DNA of 8,186 nucleotides from Chitinophaga pinensis (GTDB lineage Bacteria > Bacteroidota > Bacteroidia > Flavobacteriales_D > Crocinitomicaceae), in assembly GCA_945861175.1 (NCBI GenBank), contig CAMATR010000058.1, positions 1 to 8,186 on the forward strand. The letters run 5' to 3'. A program made the translations under genes and the position numbers. The notes beneath the pieces are model-generated. The model saw only the letters and a list, made by a program, of their open reading frames with translations. It did not search any database and was not told the DNA's origin. Numbering within the stretch: the first letter of the stretch is position 1; each line of letters starts with the position of its first letter. Shown here piece after piece: positions 1 to 6,866 of this stretch.

Positions 1-487
1 GGGAAACAATATGGCTTACCTGCCCAATCTCTCTTTTTATGCGGCATACAATTACAACTACAATATGAAGCCTGCTGATAATTTTCGGGTTGGTATTGAA
101 GGTGCTTTCGTCGGTTTACGCATTGACTGGAAACTTTTTGATGGTTTAGAAAAATACCACAAGCAAAAAGTAATCTCGTTAAATTCTGAAAAACTAGCGA
201 ATCAAAAAGAATTATTAACAAAACAACTTGAACTGAACGCAGCAACTGCGAAACGTCAGATTCAAGTTCAAACAAACGCGCTTGCTTTATCGAAGGAACA
301 ATTAAAACTTGCTCAAAGTGTTTATGACCAATCCGTTGCGAAAATTGAACTTGGCACCATAAGTTCAAATGATTTAATAACTGATGAAAATAGTCTTCAG
401 CAGTCTCAAACAAATGTTATCACATCGTACATTCAACTCAGAATTGCTGAAATTGAGTACTTGCGATCAATAGGAAGTATTCGCTAA
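1..487 (+). CDS. TolC-family outer-membrane efflux channel, C-terminal part (5' truncated by window edge)
   Basis: This is the last third or so of a TolC/OEP-family protein, the outer-membrane and periplasmic exit duct of a tripartite efflux pump. The frame is open from base 2, where three codons precede the first ATG (base 11), so that ATG is probably internal and the true start lies left of the window. Counting from that ATG, residues 1-45 contain alternating beta-strand-like stretches ending in VGLRIDWKLFDGL, the usual exit from the second barrel segment into the helical barrel. Residues 46-105 form a long Gln/Lys/Ala-rich amphipathic helix. ELGTISSNDLITDENSL (about 112-128) matches the family's G-x-I/x-S-x-x-D-L turn, and a final helix (about 129-153) closes the repeat. 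Full-length relatives have about 400-480 residues. The stop lies 36 bases before the adaptor gene, so the two are very likely cotranscribed. The family call is firm; the substrate is unknown. Confidence 0.9.
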   Translation, partial: GNNMAYLPNLSFYAAYNYNYNMKPADNFRVGIEGAFVGLRIDWKLFDGLEKYHKQKVISLNSEKLANQKELLTKQLELNAATAKRQIQVQTNALALSKEQLKLAQSVYDQSVAKIELGTISSNDLITDENSLQQSQTNVITSYIQLRIAEIEYLRSIGSIR

Positions 488-523
488 AAAACGAAAAAAT
501 ATCACACAAAAAATGAATAAAAA

Positions 524-1579
524 ATGAACAAAAAAACAATCTTTTTCATTGTTGCCGGTGTAGGTTTGATTGCCCTTGCAGTTTTAAAATTAAAATCAAA
601 TAAGGAAAATGCTGCTTCAAAAATCTACATTCATGACGTTGAATCTTCAATTCTGATTGAGGGTTCAAATCCTATTATGCATACTTACGCCAGCGCCTTC
701 AGCTATTTGGGAACTTTCGATCCGTTCAAACAAAATACAATAGGTTCAGACGCATCCGGAAAACTTATTCGTCTTGATGTAGAGGAAGGTAATCGCGTAA
801 GTAAAGGACAAATAATTGCCAAAATTGATGACGAAATGTTACAAATTCAGCTTCAAAACTTGGAAGTTAGTATTGAAGGGCAGCGCAACGATGACGCACG
901 TAACATCGCACTTTCGAAAGATAATGCCATACCTGGTATTCAGCTTGAAAAAACTAAACTTGGTTTACGTTCATCTGAACTGCAAAAAAAGCAACTTCTA
1001 AAACAACTTGCAAGCACTAATATAACCGCACCTTTTTCAGGTGTTATTTCGAAAAAACTTGTTGATTTGGGTTCCGTGATTGGACTAGGTTCTCCAATTG
1101 TTGAAATTACAGATATTTCATCTCTTAAATTGACCATAAGTGTTCCTGAACGAGACATACTAAAATTCAAATTTGGACAAGCAGTGGAAGTATCTGCAGA
1201 TATTTATCCAGGTCAATCATTTAAGGGAAAAGTTAGCTACATTTCTGTTCAAGCAGATAAATCACACAACTTTAAAGTACAAATCATAGTTAGTAATCCA
1301 AACTCACAATTGATGGCAGGAATGTATGGTTCTGCTTCACTTTCCAATACAAAAAGTGTTACTGCACTTTCAATTCCCCGCAAAGCTCTTATTGGATCTT
1401 CAAAAAACCCACAGGTTTACATAGTGAAAAATGGAAAAGCAGTTTTGACAAGCTTCAATGCAGGAACTTCTGATGGGGAATTTATTGAAATCATTAGTGG
1501 TATTTCGAAAAATGATAAAATTGTTACGAAAGGTCAAGTGAACCTCGAGGACAACTCAAACGTGAAATTGATAAAATAA
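524..1579 (+). CDS. Periplasmic adaptor (membrane fusion protein) of RND efflux pump
   Basis: This 351-residue HlyD/AcrA-type adaptor would bridge the inner-membrane pump and the outer-membrane channel. Residues 5-22 form one hydrophobic helix after a Lys-rich start. No lipobox Cys is visible, so it is probably an uncleaved membrane anchor or a plain signal sequence rather than a lipoprotein. The biotinyl-lipoyl domain is split: GKLIRLDVEEGNRVSKGQ starts at residue 79, and the second half begins near residue 167 with ITAPFSGVISKK. Between them lies an alpha-helical hairpin (about 105-165) whose tip reads R126-x3-L130-x5-I136-P137. The beta-barrel (about 199-275, including VPERDILKFKFGQAV) and the membrane-proximal domain (about 280-351) complete the standard order. 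I chose the ATG at 524 because it gives a proper Lys-plus-hydrophobic N-terminus. Another ATG 11 bases upstream is out of frame and stops after four codons. The RND pump gene starts 9 bases after the stop. Confidence 0.95.
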   Translation: MNKKTIFFIVAGVGLIALAVLKLKSNKENAASKIYIHDVESSILIEGSNPIMHTYASAFSYLGTFDPFKQNTIGSDASGKLIRLDVEEGNRVSKGQIIAKIDDEMLQIQLQNLEVSIEGQRNDDARNIALSKDNAIPGIQLEKTKLGLRSSELQKKQLLKQLASTNITAPFSGVISKKLVDLGSVIGLGSPIVEITDISSLKLTISVPERDILKFKFGQAVEVSADIYPGQSFKGKVSYISVQADKSHNFKVQIIVSNPNSQLMAGMYGSASLSNTKSVTALSIPRKALIGSSKNPQVYIVKNGKAVLTSFNAGTSDGEFIEIISGISKNDKIVTKGQVNLEDNSNVKLIK

Positions 1580-1588
1580 AAAGTCGAA

Positions 1589-4500
1589 ATGACACTTACA
1601 GAACTATCCATCAAAAGACCCTCTTTTATCATTGTAATATTTACAATTCTTATCGGCGGTGGGCTATTGTGCTACAATCAATTAAGTTATGAATTACTAC
1701 CTGATTTTTCACCACCAATTCTCACAGTTACGACAACATACCCAGGGGCATCGCCGGCAACTGTTGAAAGTCAAATATCCAAGCCTCTTGAAGACGCACT
1801 GAGTGGACTTGAAAACATCTCAGAGGTGACCTCATTTTCTCTGGATAATGCCTCTGTAGTTTTACTCGAATTCAAAGCCTCAGCAAATATTGATGCCTCA
1901 TTAGAAGATGCGCAGCGAAAGATAAATAGCATGCTCAACAAGCTTCCAGAAGGAACGACGAATCCAGTTTTAGGGAAGATTGAACCTAATGCATCGCCTG
2001 TTTTACAAGTGAGTGCTATTGCTAAAAATATGGATGATCGTGATTTTATGGAACTCATGGATGATCAAATTATACCACAAATAAAGCAAACAAAAGGAGT
2101 CGCTGAAGTACAGGTAATTGGTGGAGAAAAGCGTGAATTTCGCGTTAATGTTGATAAAGATAAATTAAAAGCCTTTGGTTTATCTTTTTCAGCAATTGAC
2201 CAGGCAATTACGGCTGCAAATGTCGATTTTCCAACTGGAAAATTAAAAGATAAAACAAAACAGATTACAGTTCGCTTGTCCGGGAAATTTAAAACTGTTG
2301 ATGACATCAAAAATCTGATACTCTACTCAAATGGTGGATCTTCTGTAAAATTAGGAGAGGTTGCTGAAGTCGTTGATGGATCTCAGGACCAATTAACAGT
2401 AAGTAGATTCAATGGCCAAAATGGAATTGGATTACGAATTAAAAAGCAAAGTGATGCTAATGCTGTTGATATGGCAAATGCAACCAAGAAAAAATTCAAA
2501 GAAATCGAAAAGAAATATGGCGATAAAGGAATTATATTCACAATTGCTACAGATACTTCTATTCCAACAATTGAATCTGTAGACGCTGTAATACACGACC
2601 TTGAACTTTCTATTTTGCTTGTTGCGGCTGTGATGCTATTATTCCTTCATAGCTTGAGAAATGCGTTTATAGTATTAATTTCTATTCCTGCTTCTCTAAT
2701 TTCCACATTTATAGCTATGTATCTTTTGGGCTACACCTTAAATCTTATGACACTTTTAGCAATGTCATTGGTAATCGGTATTCTTGTAGATGACTCAATC
2801 GTAGTGCTAGAGAACATATATCGTCATCTACAAATGGGCAAAAAACGAAAAAAAGCCGCTTTGGATGGAAGAAATGAAATTGGATTTACAGCACTCGCAA
2901 TTACACTTGTCGATGTGGTTGTATTCTCCCCAGTAGTTTTCATTGAAGGCACTATATCAGACATACTTCATCAATTTTCAATTGTTGTAGTTGTTTCAAC
3001 ATTGATGTCTCTTTTAGTTTGTTTTACATTGACACCTTGGCTCGCTTCGCGCTTTGCTAAAGTAATTCAATTAAATTCTCAAAATCCATTGCATGCAATC
3101 CTTCTATGGTTCGAAAGACGGGTTACCCTTTTTACTAACAATTATGTCAAATTGGTTGGTTGGTCTTTGCGACACAAAATCACAATGGGACTTATTGTAA
3201 TAGGCCTATTTGCTGCCAGTTTTGCGACGATGGGACTTGGTATTGTTGGTCAAGAATTCGTTGCCCAAGGTGACCAAGGGAAATTTATGGTTAAACTCAA
3301 GTATGAGAAGAGCACAACTTTTGAAGAAAACAATGCAATAACACTTCAAATTGAAAAAATGATCTTGGCTCAAAAAGAAGTTGTTGATATAGTTTTTGCC
3401 AATGTTGGTGGGCCAAGTTCAGGAATGGGATCTGCCTCATTTGGGGCAGAAAATAAATCAGAAATAACGGTCAAATTGAAAGAAGGTATGCAAAAAAAAT
3501 ACCCTACAATTGAATACATGACCTACATCCGCAACAAAATAGAAAATAAATTTCCCGGTATTCAAGTCAAAACTATTAATATAGGCTTGGTAGAATCTGA
3601 AGAAGCTCCAATCGAAATTTTTCTTTCATCGGATGATCATGACTTATTAATGAAAGAAGCACGAAGACTCAAAAGCAAAATTTTGAGCATAAAAGGAGCA
3701 AAAGACCCTTCGATTTCTACTGATGATGTAACTCCAGAATTGAGAATTGAATTAGATCGAGAAAAAATGGGGCAACTCGGTCTTCCAGTTGCTTTGATTG
3801 GAATGCAATTACAAAGTGCACTAACTGGAAGCGATAAAAACCAATTTGATGAGAATGGTCAAGAATACAATATTCGCATAATGATGGACAAATTTGATCG
3901 AAAAAATGCAGATGACATTAATTCCATGACCTTTAATACGAATGACGGTAAACAAGTTCGTTTAAGCGAATTCGCTAATGTTTCAATCGATAATAATGTT
4001 GGTTCACTTGAAAGAAAAAATAGAATTTCAAACACAACACTTCGATGCTATGTTTTAGGAACAGCCTCTGGAAACGTTTCTGCTGCAATAGAAAAATACC
4101 TCAAAAAAGAGCCGTTGGATAAAAACGTTCGTTTGCTTTGGGGTGGAGAAATTAAAAGACAAAAAGAATCCATGGGAGCTCTAGGAACAGCCATGGGAAT
4201 AGGATTGATACTCGTATACCTCATAATGGTTGCCCTATACGACAACTTCGTTTACCCTTTTGTTGTACTTTTCTCTATACTCGTTTCATTGGTGGGAGCT
4301 ATTCTAGCCTTAAGTCTAACCTCATCAAATATGGGAATATTTACTATGCTGGGAATGCTAATGCTTCTGGGGCTAGTCGCCAAAAATGCAATACTGATAG
4401 TTGACTTCACCAATCATTTAAAAGAAAAAGGAATGTCAACCTATCTGGCTTTGTTGGAGTCTGTTCGTGAACGTATGCGACCAATTTTGATGACTACCAT

Positions 4501-4717
4501 CGCAATGGTTATTGGAATGATTCCTATTGCAACAGCCACGGGTTCGGGTGCGGAATGGAAAAATGGTTTAGCTTGGATTCTCATAGGTGGTTTAACTAGC
4601 TCCATGTTTTTAACTATTATTGTCGTGCCAATGATGTACTATTCAGTCGATCGCATACAAGCAAAATTATCAAGAAAGAAAGCCAAAGAGCTACATTTTG
4701 AAGAGCAACCGTCTTAA
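1589..4717 (+). CDS. RND efflux pump inner-membrane permease (HAE1/AcrB type)
   Basis: This 1042-residue proton-driven pump has the usual AcrB-family length (about 1020-1060). Visible membrane segments are TM1 12-31, TM2 338-356, TM3 359-378, TM4 386-406, TM5 432-452, TM6 461-481, TM7 531-551, TM8 866-884, TM9 890-908, TM10 about 915-937, TM11 966-984 and TM12 995-1018. Two large periplasmic porter/docking loops lie between TM1-TM2 and TM7-TM8. The proton-relay residues are all present: D401 and D402 in TM4 (AcrB D407/D408), K932 in TM10 (K940), R962 (R971) and T969 (T978). The N-terminal PGASPATVE motif is typical of the superfamily. I see no methionine-rich metal relay, which argues for organic substrates over the CusA metal type, although substrate cannot be read reliably. 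D442 in TM5 is an extra buried acidic residue. It is the last gene of the operon, with a strong terminator directly after the stop. Confidence 0.97.
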   Translation: MTLTELSIKRPSFIIVIFTILIGGGLLCYNQLSYELLPDFSPPILTVTTTYPGASPATVESQISKPLEDALSGLENISEVTSFSLDNASVVLLEFKASANIDASLEDAQRKINSMLNKLPEGTTNPVLGKIEPNASPVLQVSAIAKNMDDRDFMELMDDQIIPQIKQTKGVAEVQVIGGEKREFRVNVDKDKLKAFGLSFSAIDQAITAANVDFPTGKLKDKTKQITVRLSGKFKTVDDIKNLILYSNGGSSVKLGEVAEVVDGSQDQLTVSRFNGQNGIGLRIKKQSDANAVDMANATKKKFKEIEKKYGDKGIIFTIATDTSIPTIESVDAVIHDLELSILLVAAVMLLFLHSLRNAFIVLISIPASLISTFIAMYLLGYTLNLMTLLAMSLVIGILVDDSIVVLENIYRHLQMGKKRKKAALDGRNEIGFTALAITLVDVVVFSPVVFIEGTISDILHQFSIVVVVSTLMSLLVCFTLTPWLASRFAKVIQLNSQNPLHAILLWFERRVTLFTNNYVKLVGWSLRHKITMGLIVIGLFAASFATMGLGIVGQEFVAQGDQGKFMVKLKYEKSTTFEENNAITLQIEKMILAQKEVVDIVFANVGGPSSGMGSASFGAENKSEITVKLKEGMQKKYPTIEYMTYIRNKIENKFPGIQVKTINIGLVESEEAPIEIFLSSDDHDLLMKEARRLKSKILSIKGAKDPSISTDDVTPELRIELDREKMGQLGLPVALIGMQLQSALTGSDKNQFDENGQEYNIRIMMDKFDRKNADDINSMTFNTNDGKQVRLSEFANVSIDNNVGSLERKNRISNTTLRCYVLGTASGNVSAAIEKYLKKEPLDKNVRLLWGGEIKRQKESMGALGTAMGIGLILVYLIMVALYDNFVYPFVVLFSILVSLVGAILALSLTSSNMGIFTMLGMLMLLGLVAKNAILIVDFTNHLKEKGMSTYLALLESVRERMRPILMTTIAMVIGMIPIATATGSGAEWKNGLAWILIGGLTSSMFLTIIVVPMMYYSVDRIQAKLSRKKAKELHFEEQPS

Positions 4718-4719
4718 TT

Positions 4720-4748
4720 AAAACGCCTACGAAAAGGCGTTTTTTTTT
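4720..4748 (+). terminator. Rho-independent terminator of the efflux operon
   Basis: A perfect 9-bp stem pairs AAAACGCCT (4720-4728) with AGGCGTTTT (4735-4743) around the six-base loop ACGAAA. The downstream arm runs into nine consecutive T (4740-4748). It starts three bases after the pump stop codon, the textbook position for ending the channel-adaptor-pump transcript. The preceding A residues and the T run make it partly symmetrical, but no convergent gene lies to its right, so + strand use is the sensible reading. Confidence 0.93.
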
Positions 4749-4774
4749 GAATAATATTTAAACCATTTATTTTG
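4747..4774 (+). promoter_or_regulatory. Possible Bacteroidota-type promoter for the TMTC-like gene
   Basis: TTG (4747-4749), then 17 bases, then TTATTTTG (4767-4774). This resembles the Flavobacterium/Bacteroides pattern TTG or TTTG, about 17-23 bases, TAnnTTTG, with seven of eight positions matching once the two free positions are counted. A new promoter is expected here because the terminator closes the upstream operon. The region is so AT-rich that other near matches exist, such as TATTTTTA at 4782-4789, so the exact position is uncertain. Confidence 0.3.
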
Positions 4775-4812
4775 AATCCATTATTTTTACGCTTTGATAA
4801 ATAAACACCATA

Positions 4813-6795
4813 ATGTCAAAAAATAAGCACTTTAAGAACAAGAAAATTGGTTCACTGAAGGAACAAGTTAAAACAACTTTAGCAGAAACAAATGAAATTA
4901 GAACGAATCGCTTATTAGTTTATTTAACAGCCATAGTAATTGCTATCAGCGGTGGTCTTCTTTATTCGAATACTTCAGAATATAATTATAATCTTGATGA
5001 TTTTTCGGTCATCGCAGAAAATGAATATGTTAAACAAGGAAGTTCTGCAATTGGAGACATTTTTACTCATGGGTATAGAACGGGGGTGAATTTCAAAGAC
5101 AATCTTTACCGTCCCTTATCAAAAGCTATGTTTGCTTACGAGTATGAAAAGAGCGGCGGGACTCCCGGCTTATCGCATAGAGTGAATATTTTTATTTATA
5201 GTTTGCTTTGTGGATTTATCTTTCTAACCTTGAATAGGTTTTACCCGAAGCAGTTCTACCTGACTCTCATAGCATCTTTACTTTTTACTTTTCACCCAAT
5301 TCACACTGAGGTGGTTGCAAACATCAAAAGCAGAGATGAAATGTTGGCGATGTTTTTTATAATCATCGCGCTGTGGTTTGCAAAATCTTATGCCGATAGT
5401 CTTAAAAAGAGATACATTATGGCAACAGGGGCAGCTTATTTCCTTGCTCTTCTATCAAAAGAATCGGCAATCACATTTTTAGCTTTAATGCCAATCACTT
5501 TGCATTTCGTTTCTAATTTGCGCATTACTAAAAATGCAATAATTACATCATTTATTTTGGGTGTAACAGTCCTTTACTTAATGGTCCATCATAATATCAT
5601 TGGAGGAATTGGATTGGAAAAAATTAATATTGCCGATAATTCACTTATGATTTCTGATAGTTTCGTAACCCAAAGAATGACTGCGATAGAAATACTCGGA
5701 CGGTATTTAAAATTATTAGTTTTTCCTCATCCACTTTCATGCGACTACTCATTTAATACCATTCCAATCGTGGACTCAATCGCGAATGGTGGATTTCTTA
5801 TATCCATGGCATTACATGTAACCGCTGTAATTTTTGCAATCAAAGGATGGAAAGGAAAAAAAGTACACAGTTATGCCATATTTTTCTATTTGATTACAAT
5901 TTCAATCGTCAGTAATATTTTCATGCTTATTGGCACGAACATGGCCGAACGTTTGGTTTTTCTGCCGTCACTAGGCTTTTGCTTACTGATTAGTTATTTA
6001 GTTGTTTCCCTCACCAAATCAATCAATTTTACTCCTCAGAAACTTACTCATATTTTCACTGATAAAGCTTTTAACTGGCTCATAATTTCCCCAATAATTA
6101 TCCTTTTCAGCACTAAAACAGTGAACAGAAATAAAGACTGGGAAAATGTTAAAACATTGTTTGATAAAGACATTCAAACAGTGCCGGAAAGCGTTCACAT
6201 GCTCTATTACCATGCCAACATGATGACCAATAGTGACACGCTAAAGACAAAAAATCCTGAGCAATTAAAAGTTATTTATGCGACTGCAGAAAAGGAATTA
6301 TTGACTGCTTTAAAAATCCACGAATTATTTCCTGAGTTACATAGTACTTTGGCAAAGGTCTATCAAAATACCTCTCGTTATCCAGAGGCGATTAAACACT
6401 TCAAACGGCGACTTGAAATGAACAATACCGACCCAACTGTTTATAATAATTTCGGCACATGTTATGGTTTTATTGGAAACACAGATTCTGCAGAGATTAA
6501 TTTTAAAAAGGCAATTGAGCTCTCTGAAAAATGTTATGCAGACGCACTTGTAAATATGGCCACAGTCTACATCAACAGAGGAGCGGCAAGTTTGCAACAA
6601 AACGATAAAGTTTCAGCGATAAAAAACTATAACACCGCTATAGATTACTCAAATCAAACTCTAAAGTGCGATTGGGATCGACCACTGGCATACAAATACA
6701 TGGGAATGGCTTACCAAGGATTAGGTGATTTGGAAAAATCAAAAAAATACTTTCAGCAGGCTAAGCAAATGGAAAAAAATAGTATTCCAAACTAA
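4813..6795 (+). CDS. TMTC-like polytopic GT-C glycosyltransferase (probable protein O-mannosyltransferase) with C-terminal TPRs
   Basis: This 660-residue membrane protein has about 11 hydrophobic segments (about 34-52 up to about 418-431) and a soluble C-terminal TPR domain. The motif series is that of the TMTC family, whose eukaryotic members O-mannosylate cadherin-type domains. NLDDFSVI carries D62/D63 just after TM1, the catalytic acidic-pair position in GT-C enzymes. Then come HPIHTE (161-166) followed by KSRDE (D175, E176), LLSKESAI (K216, E217), FPHPLSCDYSF (304-314), AERLVFLPSLGFCLL (378-392) and RNKDW (439-443) at the entry to the TPRs. TPR units are visible near 509-538, 543-576, 577-613 and 626-655. 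The expected role is sugar transfer from a lipid-phosphate carrier to exported proteins at the periplasmic face of the inner membrane. That activity is inferred from family resemblance, and acceptor and sugar are unknown. A non-catalytic membrane TPR protein is the main alternative. The start at 4813 gives a Lys-rich cytoplasmic N-terminus of about 33 residues before TM1. Confidence 0.82.
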   Translation: MSKNKHFKNKKIGSLKEQVKTTLAETNEIRTNRLLVYLTAIVIAISGGLLYSNTSEYNYNLDDFSVIAENEYVKQGSSAIGDIFTHGYRTGVNFKDNLYRPLSKAMFAYEYEKSGGTPGLSHRVNIFIYSLLCGFIFLTLNRFYPKQFYLTLIASLLFTFHPIHTEVVANIKSRDEMLAMFFIIIALWFAKSYADSLKKRYIMATGAAYFLALLSKESAITFLALMPITLHFVSNLRITKNAIITSFILGVTVLYLMVHHNIIGGIGLEKINIADNSLMISDSFVTQRMTAIEILGRYLKLLVFPHPLSCDYSFNTIPIVDSIANGGFLISMALHVTAVIFAIKGWKGKKVHSYAIFFYLITISIVSNIFMLIGTNMAERLVFLPSLGFCLLISYLVVSLTKSINFTPQKLTHIFTDKAFNWLIISPIIILFSTKTVNRNKDWENVKTLFDKDIQTVPESVHMLYYHANMMTNSDTLKTKNPEQLKVIYATAEKELLTALKIHELFPELHSTLAKVYQNTSRYPEAIKHFKRRLEMNNTDPTVYNNFGTCYGFIGNTDSAEINFKKAIELSEKCYADALVNMATVYINRGAASLQQNDKVSAIKNYNTAIDYSNQTLKCDWDRPLAYKYMGMAYQGLGDLEKSKKYFQQAKQMEKNSIPN

Positions 6796-6808
6796 GACCA
6801 TATGCTCA

Positions 6809-6841
6809 TTGATGATTCAATCGATAAAAACATTAAATTCG
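6809..6841 (+). promoter_or_regulatory. Candidate Bacteroidota-type promoter for lpdA
   Basis: TTG (6809-6811), a 22-base spacer, then TAAATTCG (6834-6841), one mismatch from TAnnTTTG. Transcription would begin near 6848 and leave a leader of about 20 bases before the lpdA ATG. No terminator hairpin with a T run is visible after the TMTC-like gene, so read-through from upstream remains possible as well. This comes from pattern matching in AT-rich DNA, so confidence is limited. Confidence 0.35.
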
Positions 6842-6866
6842 CACTGCATTTTTATTGTCCGGAATT

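Noticed and set aside
11..13. ATG at base 11 as the true start of the TolC-like gene
   Set aside because: The frame is open to the left edge and the remaining protein lacks the N-terminal half of the OEP fold, so the gene clearly begins outside the window.
816..1170. Overlapping open frames 816-1001 (+) and 940-1170 (-) inside the adaptor gene
   Set aside because: Both sit inside the conserved hairpin and lipoyl coding region and show no recognisable protein features.
1771..2310. Two minus-strand open frames (1771-2058 and 2065-2310) inside the pump gene
   Set aside because: They lie wholly antisense to a well-supported gene. Their translations are Ser/Thr-rich without domains, as expected of a mirrored coding frame.
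4048..4245. Minus-strand open frame within the pump gene
   Set aside because: It is antisense to conserved pump sequence leading into TM8 and has no start context or domain support.
6019..6600. Minus-strand open frames 6019-6213 and 6337-6600 in the TMTC-like gene
   Set aside because: They are antisense to the TPR-coding end. Their Cys/Ile-rich compositions reflect the opposite strand's codons and show no family resemblance.
6808..6821. Short inverted repeat ATTGA-TGAT-TCAAT after the TMTC-like gene
   Set aside because: The stem is only five base pairs, AT-rich and lacks a T run, so it is not a credible terminator. It may be a chance palindrome.
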